Assembly: GCF_016806835.2 (NCBI RefSeq)
Contig: NZ_CP086111.1
Span: 4,457,471-4,521,470 of the forward strand
Origin: Skermanella rosea
GTDB taxonomy: Bacteria; Pseudomonadota; Alphaproteobacteria; Azospirillales; Azospirillaceae
DNA length: 64,000 bases
Reading direction: 5' to 3'
The notes under the pieces are model-generated. The model was not told the DNA's origin. It searched no databases and worked only from the letters and a program-made list of their open reading frames with translations. Each line of letters begins with the position of its first letter. The first letter of the stretch is position 1. Shown here one piece after another: positions 9,918 through 17,890 of this stretch. The translations under genes were made by a program, and so were the position numbers.

Positions 9918-10052
9918 ATCGCTCGGATAAATCCGGGTACAGTATGCGTCCCGGGCATGAAGAGCCGACGGGCTTCAACTCTTATCCGGGGAAGAGTAGT
10001 TGGAGGAACCGTGCCCGTTCCATCCCGTATCTAGCGAGAATGAAGAGAAATC

Positions 10053-10331
10053 ATGGCAGGCTTGAGAAAACACCCGATCGATATCATCGGCACCAAGGTG
10101 GCCGAGGTAGACGCGGCTGGAGATTTCGTCTTTGACGCGGTGGTTGTCGCCCCTCTCCTGGGACTGGCGCCCGAAGTGTTCATGGAGGATCTCAGGAGGG
10201 GGATCGTCTTCCAGATGTTCGAGCGGGGAACGGGGGGAGATCTGGGCAAGAGCAGGGTGACGTTTCGGCACAGGGCACGCCAAGCCGTCCTGACCATGGA
10301 CCATCATGGACGTGTGCTCGATGTCGCCTGA
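10053..10331 (+). CDS. DUF6522-like small protein upstream of norE
   Basis: A 92-residue soluble protein. The pattern FDAVVVAPLLGL followed by a basic C-terminal half ending in VLTMDHHGRVLDV resembles the small DUF6522 family that recurs beside denitrification genes; the assignment is from memory of the pattern. Function unknown. It overlaps the start of norE, so the two are probably one transcript driven from the FNR-type box 136 bp upstream. Protein-like codon use and the conserved setting argue it is real. Confidence 0.72.
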   Translation: MAGLRKHPIDIIGTKVAEVDAAGDFVFDAVVVAPLLGLAPEVFMEDLRRGIVFQMFERGTGGDLGKSRVTFRHRARQAVLTMDHHGRVLDVA

Positions 10332-10968
10332 GGACGACCCGGATACCCGGCCGCGGGAGCAGCCCGCATCCTTCGAAGAGGCCGGCGAAGAGGCCGGTTC
10401 ACCCGGCGGGAGCGGACCAGCCGACGGCGCGGACTGGGGTCCGCTGTCCAGCCTGCCCGGCAATCCCATGATGTGGATCCTGATCCTGGGCGAGCTGGCG
10501 GTTTTCGGCGCCTTGTTCGTCGGGTTCGCGGTGGCGCGCGCCCTTGATCCCGTGACCTTCAGCGCCTCCCAGGCCCACCTCGACGGTCTTGTCGGCGGGG
10601 TGAACACCATGGTCCTGGTGACCAGCGGCTGGCTTGTCGCGGTCGCCGTCCAGCGGAGGTCGACGGACGGCGCCCACCGTACCTCGATGCTCGGCGCCAT
10701 GGCGCTCGGCGGGGCGTTCCTCGCGATCAAGGCCGTGGAGTACGCCGACAAGATCGGCCAAGGCTTCACGCTCGAAACCGACCTGTTCTTCCAGCTCTAT
10801 TACCTGATGACCGGCTTCCACGCGCTGCACGTCGTCATGGGCCTGATCATCCTCGGCATCGTCACCTGGCATGACAGCCTGGAGAACATGGAAACCGGTG
10901 CCGCGTTCTGGCACATGGTCGACTTGATCTGGGTGCTGCTTTACCCCATCGTATATCTGCTTCGGTAA
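10306..10968 (+). CDS. norE: NorE, cytochrome c oxidase subunit III-like protein
   Basis: Haem-copper oxidase subunit III homologue found in nor operons; it supports but is not essential for NO reductase activity. After a 45-residue polar, acidic N terminus there are five hydrophobic helices, with the subunit III signatures FHALHVVMGL and a C-terminal FWHMVDLIWVLLYPIVYLL. At 220 residues it is normal for NorE. The start is uncertain: ATG 10306 overlaps the preceding gene by 26 bp, ATG 10321 by 11; neither has a clear ribosome site. Confidence 0.88.
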   Translation: MDVCSMSPEDDPDTRPREQPASFEEAGEEAGSPGGSGPADGADWGPLSSLPGNPMMWILILGELAVFGALFVGFAVARALDPVTFSASQAHLDGLVGGVNTMVLVTSGWLVAVAVQRRSTDGAHRTSMLGAMALGGAFLAIKAVEYADKIGQGFTLETDLFFQLYYLMTGFHALHVVMGLIILGIVTWHDSLENMETGAAFWHMVDLIWVLLYPIVYLLR

Positions 10969-10971
10969 GAC

Positions 10972-11253
10972 ATGACCGTCCTGACACGCACCTGGGGTCT
11001 TCTGATGGCGCTTGCCGCGGTTTCCCTCCTCGCGGGCAGGCCCGGCGACGCGGGGACCCTGGGCCCGCTTGGGAGCGGCCTCGTTCTGATGGCCGCCAAT
11101 TTCAAGGCGGACCGGATCCTGACGCACTTTCTTGGCCTCCGGAGCGCCGGTTCCGGCTGGCGGATGCTGTTCCGGGTCATGCTGACGCTGCTGGGGATGG
11201 CGATTTTCGCGATCCACGCGCTGACGCCCATAATCGCGGCCGCCTCCCGTTGA
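10972..11253 (+). CDS. norF: NorF-like small membrane protein (oxidase subunit IV-type)
   Basis: A 93-residue protein with about three hydrophobic segments and the NorF/cytochrome oxidase subunit IV-like centre LMAANFKADRILTHFLGLR. In denitrifiers norF follows norE and is needed for full NO reductase activity. Here it begins 3 bp after the norE stop, so the two are translationally linked. Family is assigned from the motif plus position. Confidence 0.82.
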   Translation: MTVLTRTWGLLMALAAVSLLAGRPGDAGTLGPLGSGLVLMAANFKADRILTHFLGLRSAGSGWRMLFRVMLTLLGMAIFAIHALTPIIAAASR

Positions 11254-11679
11254 TATCGACCCGGCCGGCGGATCATCAGGCCGACCGCGGGATCCAGGAG
11301 GGCCGGATCCAGAAGGATAGCGGCTGATCCCGAAGCTGTCGGCCGACCACCTCTTCCGATATCGTAGCGCCATGATCCATTGGAATTAACGTTAAAGTCG
11401 CAGTAACGCATACGATAGACGCCGGATATCTTTCGTCAGGTGGCTGGAAAGGGTGTTTTCAAATAGAGCTTCCCCATTCGTTTATGTACTTTATTAGTCA
11501 TCCCAACTTCTTTCCAAAGATGTAATGTAATTCTCGTACGGAACTTTTTGCGCCTGAGACGCCGCATCAAGTGAAAGTACCAATTTGCACAAGCACAAGG
11601 CGCACATTATCTGAGCGCCCCGGCGGAGAAATACTCAGGCCGTCAATTCCGTGCGCAAACAAAACGGAGGAAGCCACCA
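11254..11679. other. AT-rich intergenic region upstream of the RTX gene
   Basis: About 425 bp with no credible ORF. The first 130 bp are GC-rich. From about 11380 the composition drops sharply toward AT for 280 bp, unlike the flanks. It contains a perfect 10-bp palindrome TTAACGTTAA at 11386-11395 and runs such as TTTATGTACTTTATTAG. It probably holds the promoter and silencing or activator sites for the RTX gene, whose GGAGG ribosome site ends it at about 11667-11671. Confidence 0.5.
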
Positions 11680-12528
11680 ATGTCCGATTACAACGATCAC
11701 AACCACAACGATGGCGACACCAACGATTATGACGGCCACAACGATTATCATCATTGGAAAAAGTATAATGTGATTTTCGGCACGAAGTATGCCGATGAAA
11801 TTCCGGGAACCAGAAAAAACGACCTAATCCTGGCCGGAAAAGGCAACGACAAGGTCTGGGGTAATAACGGTGACGACGTCATCTACGGCCAGAAGGGCGA
11901 CGACCGGCTCTACGGCGACAATGGCGACGACAAGCTCTTTGGCGGCAAGGGCGACGACTACCTCGACGGTGGAAACGGCGACGACAAGCTCTTCGGGGAC
12001 GAAGGTTACGACGAACTCCGTGGCGGCAGGGGCGACGACTACCTCGACGGCGGAAACCGCGACGACATGCTCTATGGCGACAACGGTCGCGACAGGCTCT
12101 ACGGCGGGAACGGCGACGACCATCTCGACGGCGGAAACGACGACGACAAGCTCTCCGGCGGCAATGGCCGCGACAGGCTTTACGGCGGAAACGGTGACGA
12201 CTACCTCGACGGCGGAAATGCCGACGACAAGCTCTACGGTGACAACGGTCGCGACAAGCTCCATGGCGGAAACGGCGACGACCATCTCCATGGCGGCAAC
12301 GGCGACGACAGGCTCTACGGCGACCATGGCCATGACCATCTCCATGGCGGAAACGGCGACGACTACCTCGAAGGCGGCAAGGGCGACGACAAGCTCTATG
12401 GCGGCAAAGGCAGGGACTATCTAGTCGGGGGCGAGGGCCGGGACACGTTCTACGTGGATAAATACGACATCATCAAGGACTTCAACGAGAACGAAGACGA
12501 GAAGGTGTACGATCATTACATCGCCTGA
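11680..12528 (+). CDS. RTX-repeat calcium-binding protein without a passenger domain
   Basis: A 282-residue protein built almost entirely of RTX nonapeptides (GGxGxDxLx type). I count 23 clear units from residue 52 to 258, with two degenerate ones before them. The N terminus (residues 1-33) is rich in His, Asp and Asn; the C terminus (259-282) has DIIKDFNENED, like the end of RTX type I secretion signals. There is no enzymatic or adhesive domain. The repeats should bind Ca2+ and fold as a beta-roll outside the cell. The next two genes encode a type I exporter, so this is its likely substrate. A GGAGG site precedes the ATG. Confidence 0.85.
   Translation: MSDYNDHNHNDGDTNDYDGHNDYHHWKKYNVIFGTKYADEIPGTRKNDLILAGKGNDKVWGNNGDDVIYGQKGDDRLYGDNGDDKLFGGKGDDYLDGGNGDDKLFGDEGYDELRGGRGDDYLDGGNRDDMLYGDNGRDRLYGGNGDDHLDGGNDDDKLSGGNGRDRLYGGNGDDYLDGGNADDKLYGDNGRDKLHGGNGDDHLHGGNGDDRLYGDHGHDHLHGGNGDDYLEGGKGDDKLYGGKGRDYLVGGEGRDTFYVDKYDIIKDFNENEDEKVYDHYIA
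11833..12453 (+). repeat. 27-bp tandem repeats encoding RTX nonapeptides
   Basis: About 23 in-frame units of 27 bp, many sharing GGCGGAAACGGCGACGAC. Higher-order similarity between pairs and triplets of units suggests growth by duplication. The array is coding, not intergenic. Confidence 0.85.
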
Positions 12529-12568
12529 CGCTCAGATCCGCAGATCCGAGACATAAGACTGCAAGCAG

Positions 12569-12595
12569 GCGGGCCCGGATTGCTTCCGGGCCCGC
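12569..12595 (+). terminator. Hairpin between RTX gene and its exporter
   Basis: Perfect 10-bp stem GCGGGCCCGG / CCGGGCCCGC with a 7-nt loop, followed by TCCCC. It lies 41 bp after the RTX stop. With no strong T-run it may be a partial terminator or 3' stabiliser, giving more RTX than exporter message. Confidence 0.6.
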
Positions 12596-12672
12596 TCCCC
12601 GTCACCGGAGTGGCCTACCCGGTGCGCCTTTCAGGAAGAACCGGCGACAGAACCGGTTTGGGATGCTCAAGC

Positions 12673-14430
12673 ATGCCTTACGATCGCCTGCTAACCGTTG
12701 CCCTTTCACGTTGCCGCGGCCCTCTGCTCTGGATTTCGGCTTTCAGCCTGGTGCTCAACATCCTGACGCTGACCTCGTCACTCTACATGATGCAGGTCTT
12801 CGATCGCGTCCTGGCGTCCGGCAGTCTTTCGACGCTTCTATTCCTGACCTTGGCCGCCGCGGGTGCCCTGGCGCTTATGGCCATGCTGGATTTCGTTCGA
12901 TCGCGCATTCTCTCGGGGCTGGGGGAGTGGATCGAGCGGCGTCTCGGTGCGGCCGCCCTGGAAAGATCCCTCGAGAGCACCCTGTCCGGCCGGAACGAGC
13001 GGACGGATGCTCTGCGCGACCTTGAAATGCTGCGCAGTTTCTTCTCCGGCGGCCTGACGTTCCTGTTCGATGCACCGTGGGTTCCCATCTACATAGCGGT
13101 GATCTACCTCCTGCATCCGGTCCTGGGGCATACGGCCCTGGGGGCAGCGGTGGCGCTGTTCTCCCTCGCCCTTGCCAACAATGCGCTGACCAGCAAACCT
13201 CTCGCCGCCGCCAATACCGCCAGCCGTCGCGCCATGCGTACTGCCGACGCAGCCCTCAGGAACGCGGAGGCCGTGGAGGCCATGGACCTGATGCCGGGCA
13301 TCGTCCGCCGCTGGGAAGAAGACCAGGCGACGATGCTGGAAAACCAGGCGTCGGTGTCGCGCAGGGGCGCCCTGATCCTCGACGTGACAAAGTTTCTCCG
13401 CCAGATGGTCCAGATCGCCATCCTGGGATTGGGTGCCTGGCTGGTCGTCAGGCAAGAGCTGACCGGGGGGGCCATGATCGCCGGCTCGATCATCCTCAGC
13501 CGGGCTCTCCAGCCCGTCGAGCAGGCGATCGGCGGCTGGAAGCAGGTCTCCAACGCGCGCGCTGCCCATCGACGCCTGAAGGAATTCTTCGATCGCCCGC
13601 AACGGCGTCCGGCTGGGCTTCCCTTACCGGCGCCGACCGGACGCCTTGTCGTCGACAACCTGTTCTTCAGGCTTCCCGCCGGCCAGAAACCCATTCTGAA
13701 AGGCGTCAGCTTCGATGCCCGTCCGGGTGAAGCTATCGCCGTGATCGGCCCGTCGGCCGCCGGGAAATCGACCCTGGCCCGGCTTCTTGTCGGCCTGCAT
13801 CCGCCGACATCGGGAACGGTACGGCTGGACGGCGCGGAAATCTTCACGTGGCGTCGCGACGAGATCGGCGGGTACCTGGGTTACCTGCCGCAGGACGTCG
13901 AGCTCTTCTCCGGCACCATCGCCGAGAACATCGCCCGACTTCGCGAACCGGATGCCTCCGCCGTCGTCACGGCGGCGCAGCTCGCCGATTGCCACGACAT
14001 GATCCTGCAATTGCCCAGAGGCTACGACACCGAGATCGGCGAAGGCGGAGCCATGCTCTCCGGGGGACAGCGGCAGCGCGTCGGCCTCGCCCGCGCCCTG
14101 TACGGCAATCCCAGGCTGGTGGTCCTCGACGAACCGAACGCGAGCCTGGACATCGAGGGGGACGATGCCCTCAACCAGGCGATCGCGACCATGAAGAAGA
14201 ACGGCACGACCGTGGTGGTGATCGGACACCGGCCCAGCACCTTGTCCCAGGTCGATCGCATCCTGGTCCTGCGTGACGGGCGGGTCAGCCTGTTCGGACC
14301 ACGGACGGAGGTGATCGACAGGCTCAAGCGGCAGCGCATGCATCCCATTCCCCCTCAACCCGCGGCGCCTCAGCAGATGCCGTCGCAATCGCCGCCCGCC
14401 CGCATCGCCCAGCCCGAAACGGTCGAGTGA
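12673..14430 (+). CDS. Type I secretion system ABC transporter/permease (PrtD-like)
   Basis: Inner-membrane ATPase of a type I exporter (585 aa). The N-terminal half is a six-helix ABC transmembrane domain opening with LNILTLTSSLYMMQVFDRVL, typical of the PrtD/HlyB-like protease and lipase exporters; there is no C39 peptidase domain. The ATPase half has Walker A GPSAAGKS (residues 359-366), signature LSGGQRQRVGLARAL and Walker B LVVLDEPNASLD. A Pro/Gln-rich tail ends the protein. ATG 12673 is chosen because it matches family N termini; no strong ribosome site. It should export the RTX protein just upstream. Confidence 0.93.
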   Translation: MPYDRLLTVALSRCRGPLLWISAFSLVLNILTLTSSLYMMQVFDRVLASGSLSTLLFLTLAAAGALALMAMLDFVRSRILSGLGEWIERRLGAAALERSLESTLSGRNERTDALRDLEMLRSFFSGGLTFLFDAPWVPIYIAVIYLLHPVLGHTALGAAVALFSLALANNALTSKPLAAANTASRRAMRTADAALRNAEAVEAMDLMPGIVRRWEEDQATMLENQASVSRRGALILDVTKFLRQMVQIAILGLGAWLVVRQELTGGAMIAGSIILSRALQPVEQAIGGWKQVSNARAAHRRLKEFFDRPQRRPAGLPLPAPTGRLVVDNLFFRLPAGQKPILKGVSFDARPGEAIAVIGPSAAGKSTLARLLVGLHPPTSGTVRLDGAEIFTWRRDEIGGYLGYLPQDVELFSGTIAENIARLREPDASAVVTAAQLADCHDMILQLPRGYDTEIGEGGAMLSGGQRQRVGLARALYGNPRLVVLDEPNASLDIEGDDALNQAIATMKKNGTTVVVIGHRPSTLSQVDRILVLRDGRVSLFGPRTEVIDRLKRQRMHPIPPQPAAPQQMPSQSPPARIAQPETVE

Positions 14431-14440
14431 GTAACCATTC

Positions 14441-15802
14441 ATGACCGAGATGCCCCCAGCCATTCTTCGTCATTCCCCGGCATATCCGCCTTCCCAGGGC
14501 CCGTCAGCCAGGAACCAGCATCCGCCCGTGGGCCGCGCCGTCATGGCAGGCGTGATGCTGACGCTGGTCGGATTCGGCGGGTTCACCACCTGGGCGGCGC
14601 TGGCACCGCTGGCGAGCGCCGCGATAGCGCCGGGCATCGTGACGGCGGATACCAACCGCAAGACCGTGCAGCACCTCGATGGCGGCGTGATTGCGGAGAT
14701 CGCGGCCCGCGACGGCGACCGCGTCGAGGCCCGGCAGGTCCTGATGCGGCTGGACGATCTGGAGACCAGGTCCGTCGTGACGCTTCTCGAAGGCCAGCGG
14801 CGGGCCTATGCCGCCCAGGAAGCCCGCCTGGTGGCGGAACGCGACAAGAAGGATCGGCTGGTCTTTCCGAAGGACCTAGCTGATCTCCGGAGCGTTCCGG
14901 AGATGGCCGAGATCCTGTCCGGGCAGGAGCGGATCTTCCAGAGCCGACGCGCCTCGCTCGAGGGCAGGATCGACGTGACGCGCCAGCGCATCGCGCAGTA
15001 TCAGGCCCAGGCCAAGGCATTCGAGGCCCAGTTCGAAGCCGGCCGACAGCAGCTCGACCTGATCCGCGAAGAGCTTGTCGACGTCTCGGAGCTGACGGCC
15101 AAAGGGCTGGAACGTAAGCCGCGCCTCCTGGCACTCAAGCGTCAGGCTGCCAGCCTGGACGGTGACCAGGGGGAATTCCTGAACAGCATCGCGCAGGCGA
15201 AGGAGGCCATCGCCGAAGCCGAGATGGAGATCCTGAGTGCCGAGGCCGACCATCAGAGCGAGGTCGCGACCGAACTGCGGGATGTCCAGGTTCGGCTGGC
15301 CGAAGTGACGGAGAAGCTGGCGGCGGCTCAGATACGCCAGGGACGCCGCGATGTCCTGGCTCCGGAAGCGGGGACCGTGCTTAACCTCCGGTATTTCGCG
15401 CCCGGCGCCGTCGTGCCGCCGGGCGGGCCGATCCTCGATCTGGTGCCGCGGGACGACTCCCTGGTGGTCGAAGCGCGGGTCAAGCCGTCCGACATCGATG
15501 TCGTTCACGTCGGATTGTCCGCGAAGATCGTCTTCAGCGCCTTCAAGAGCCGGACTACGCCTCAGATCGACGGCAAGGTGACCCGCGTAACGGCCGATGC
15601 CCTCAAGGACGAGCGCACCGGAGAATTCTACTATGTCGCACGCGTCGCCGCCGATCCGGCTCAGCTCGGCAAGCTTGCCGATGTACAGTTGCAAGCCGGC
15701 ATGCCGGCGGAGACGCTGATCATGATCGGGGAACGCACCATGCTGGAGTATCTGATCCAGCCGATCCGGGACACTTTCCGCAGGGCATTCCGCGAACAGT
15801 GA
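14441..15802 (+). CDS. HlyD-family periplasmic adaptor (membrane fusion) of type I secretion
   Basis: Adaptor linking the ABC exporter to an outer-membrane TolC-like channel. The 453 residues have one N-terminal membrane anchor (about 35-58), then the biotinyl-lipoyl-like LDGGVIAEIAARDGDRV, a long alpha-helical hairpin (about 110-290), and the HlyD C-terminal beta domain with VPRDDSLVVEARVKPSDID. It starts 10 bp after the ABC gene. No tolC homologue is in the window, so a shared one must be used. Family PrtE/HlyD is clear. Confidence 0.92.
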   Translation: MTEMPPAILRHSPAYPPSQGPSARNQHPPVGRAVMAGVMLTLVGFGGFTTWAALAPLASAAIAPGIVTADTNRKTVQHLDGGVIAEIAARDGDRVEARQVLMRLDDLETRSVVTLLEGQRRAYAAQEARLVAERDKKDRLVFPKDLADLRSVPEMAEILSGQERIFQSRRASLEGRIDVTRQRIAQYQAQAKAFEAQFEAGRQQLDLIREELVDVSELTAKGLERKPRLLALKRQAASLDGDQGEFLNSIAQAKEAIAEAEMEILSAEADHQSEVATELRDVQVRLAEVTEKLAAAQIRQGRRDVLAPEAGTVLNLRYFAPGAVVPPGGPILDLVPRDDSLVVEARVKPSDIDVVHVGLSAKIVFSAFKSRTTPQIDGKVTRVTADALKDERTGEFYYVARVAADPAQLGKLADVQLQAGMPAETLIMIGERTMLEYLIQPIRDTFRRAFREQ

Positions 15803-15832
15803 GGCTCGGCGGCTCGCTTCGGAGGTTTCGTG

Positions 15833-16858
15833 ATGTCCGATTTCCTGCATGCGTCACTGAAAGCGCTGCTGGCGCCCTGTGCGATGGCGCTGGTTTCGTC
15901 GGCGGCTCCCGCGGCGGCCGGCGCTCCGGAACTGGCCCTGCCGGTCGCCTGCGAGATCGGCCGGAACTGCTTCGTGCAAAACTTCTTCGATCACGACCCC
16001 AGCCCCGACCGGCGCGATTATTCCTGCGGACGGCTGAGCTACGACGGCCATTCCGGAACGGATTTCCGGGTGGCCGACATACCCTCGATGCTGCGCGGCG
16101 TGACGGTCGTTGCGGCTGCCGGCGGCACCGTGAAAGCCGTCCGCGACGGCATGCCCGATGTCGGGCTCGCCGGGACCGGCCGTGAGGCGCTCGAAGGACG
16201 GGAGGCCGGCAACGGCGTCGTGATCGATCATGGCGACGGCTGGGAAACCCAGTACAGCCACCTGTCGAAGGACAGTACCGTCGTGAAGGCGGGACAGAAG
16301 GTCGAATCGGGGACGCCGCTGGGCCGGATCGGAATGTCGGGAATGGCGGAGTTCCCCCACGTGGATTTCTCCGTGCGTCACGAGGGTCGGGAGATCGATC
16401 CTTTCACCGGCTCGGCGGACCTGCCGGCCTGCGGTGACATCACGCGGACCCTGTGGCGTGCCGATACGCTGGCGGTACTTCGATACCAGCCTACCGGCGG
16501 GCTGGTCTCCGGGTTCGCCGAAGGGCCGGCCGCATCGGCGGAGGCCAGGAAGGGAAGCTACGCCCGGGAAACGCTGAAGGATCCGCCGGCCCTGGTCTTC
16601 TGGGCCGACGTTTTCGGCGCTCAGGCCGGCGACGAGCAGCAGATCCGCATAACCGCTCCGGACGGCAACGTGATCCATGAGTACGCATCCACGCTGAAAT
16701 CCAGCAACGTGTCATGGTTTGCCTTTTCCGGCCGGAAACGCCCACCGGAAGGCTGGCAATCCGGGAAGTACCGGGGCACCTATACCCTGCTGAGGAACGG
16801 AGCGGTGGTCGCCCGACTGGAGGACAGCGTCGACGTGCGGCGCTCAGGCACGCCGTAG
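15833..16858 (+). CDS. Exported M23-family (LytM-like) peptidase
   Basis: Exported zinc metallopeptidase-fold protein (341 aa) that would cut peptidoglycan cross-links if active. Signal peptide to about residue 30. The M23 core has GHSGTDF (H73, D77), a YSHLS loop (H143) and PHVDF (H176). The usual HxH motif is HxD here (D178 instead of His), so zinc binding may be altered. A C-terminal beta-rich domain of about 120 residues follows and is not recognised. GGAGG lies 7 bp before the ATG. It follows the type I secretion genes by 30 bp and may help the exporter pass the wall. Confidence 0.8.
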   Translation: MSDFLHASLKALLAPCAMALVSSAAPAAAGAPELALPVACEIGRNCFVQNFFDHDPSPDRRDYSCGRLSYDGHSGTDFRVADIPSMLRGVTVVAAAGGTVKAVRDGMPDVGLAGTGREALEGREAGNGVVIDHGDGWETQYSHLSKDSTVVKAGQKVESGTPLGRIGMSGMAEFPHVDFSVRHEGREIDPFTGSADLPACGDITRTLWRADTLAVLRYQPTGGLVSGFAEGPAASAEARKGSYARETLKDPPALVFWADVFGAQAGDEQQIRITAPDGNVIHEYASTLKSSNVSWFAFSGRKRPPEGWQSGKYRGTYTLLRNGAVVARLEDSVDVRRSGTP

Positions 16859-16979
16859 CCTTGAGCCTTGGGCGCCTGCCGACCGCCACGGCGTCTCTTC
16901 GGGCTGGGAAGGCCGGTTACGCCGGAAGGCATGGCCGGCTCGAGGGATCCGACGACAAGCATAGGACGATTTTTCCGCG

Positions 16980-17003
16980 ATAAAGGGTTAATTTTTCCTT
17001 TAT
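16980..17003. promoter_or_regulatory. AT-rich inverted repeat upstream of response regulator
   Basis: ATAAAGG and CCTTTAT form a perfect 7-bp inverted repeat around a 10-bp AT-rich centre, in a low-GC patch 113 bp before the response regulator start. It could be an operator or a weak terminator for the peptidase gene. Confidence 0.3.
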
Positions 17004-17115
17004 TGCACACGAATTTTCGGGCAGTTTCTATCCAACGCAGTATCGAACGCGCCATCGCCTACCGCCCCGGATCATGCAGCCGTTCGATCGCCGATGCTTT
17101 TGGAGAGATCCCGTC

Positions 17116-17787
17116 ATGACCACGTCCCGCACCTTCCTGATCGAACCCAACCGCCTTTTTCGCCAGGGCCTGAGGCATCTGCTGTCCGGCACCCGCTTCG
17201 AGGCGGGTGCGGAGTTCGATACGATCAAGCTGGCCCTGGAAGCCGGCGACGCCGGTTTCACGCCCGATCTCATCATCAGTGGCCAGCCGGTGGGGGACGA
17301 GGCTGATCTGCGCACCCTTCGGGAAGTGTTCCCGAGCGCCCGGATCGTCGTGCTGGCCGACGACATGTCGGTCGATGTGCTGCGCGCCGCCATGGGGGCC
17401 GGTGCGGACGGCTTCCTGAGCAAGAACGTCTCGCCGGAGGCGCTGATCCAGTCGCTCCAGCTGGTCATGCTGGGCGAGAAGGTGTTCCCGACCAATCTCG
17501 CGGCGATGCTGCTCGACATCAACGCGCCCTCGCCCCAGAACTCGATCCGTGGCCTGTCGCCCCGCGAGCAGGAGATCCTGCAGTCCCTGGTCACCGGGGC
17601 CAGCAACAAGATGATCGCGATCCGGCTCGGCATCACCGAGGCGACCGTCAAGGTCCACCTGAAGACGCTGCTGCGCAAGATCGACGTCAACAACCGCACC
17701 CAGGCGGCGATCTGGGCCATGAACAACGGCTTCTCGGCGGAAGGCGCCGGCACGCCGACCCGCGGCTTCCAGGCGGCTTCCGCCTGA
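17116..17787 (+). CDS. NarL/FixJ-type (LuxR HTH) response regulator with degenerate receiver
   Basis: DNA-binding regulator of 223 residues. The C-terminal LuxR-type helix-turn-helix is standard (LSPREQEILQSLVTGASNKM, then TEATVKVHLKTLLRKI, about residues 150-205). The N-terminal receiver-like domain is atypical: the acidic pair near the N terminus is replaced by IEPN, and the phospho-acceptor position in PDLIISG is not Asp, although a SK pair (LSKNVSP) remains. It may work without phosphorylation. The start has a GGAGAG site; a longer frame from 17074 lacks one. A sensor kinase gene follows by 100 bp. Confidence 0.85.
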   Translation: MTTSRTFLIEPNRLFRQGLRHLLSGTRFEAGAEFDTIKLALEAGDAGFTPDLIISGQPVGDEADLRTLREVFPSARIVVLADDMSVDVLRAAMGAGADGFLSKNVSPEALIQSLQLVMLGEKVFPTNLAAMLLDINAPSPQNSIRGLSPREQEILQSLVTGASNKMIAIRLGITEATVKVHLKTLLRKIDVNNRTQAAIWAMNNGFSAEGAGTPTRGFQAASA

Positions 17788-17890
17788 CAGGCACGGGCCG
17801 CGCCGGATACCCTCGCGAACGAGCACGGACCCGGCTTCATACAGTTTTAAAGGGCCGTGAAGCATAATCCCCTGGGTTCGCGCATTTCTG

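Noticed and set aside
11833-12453. Tandem repeats as a possible CRISPR array
   Set aside because: Units are in frame, 27 bp, without spacers, and encode RTX nonapeptides.
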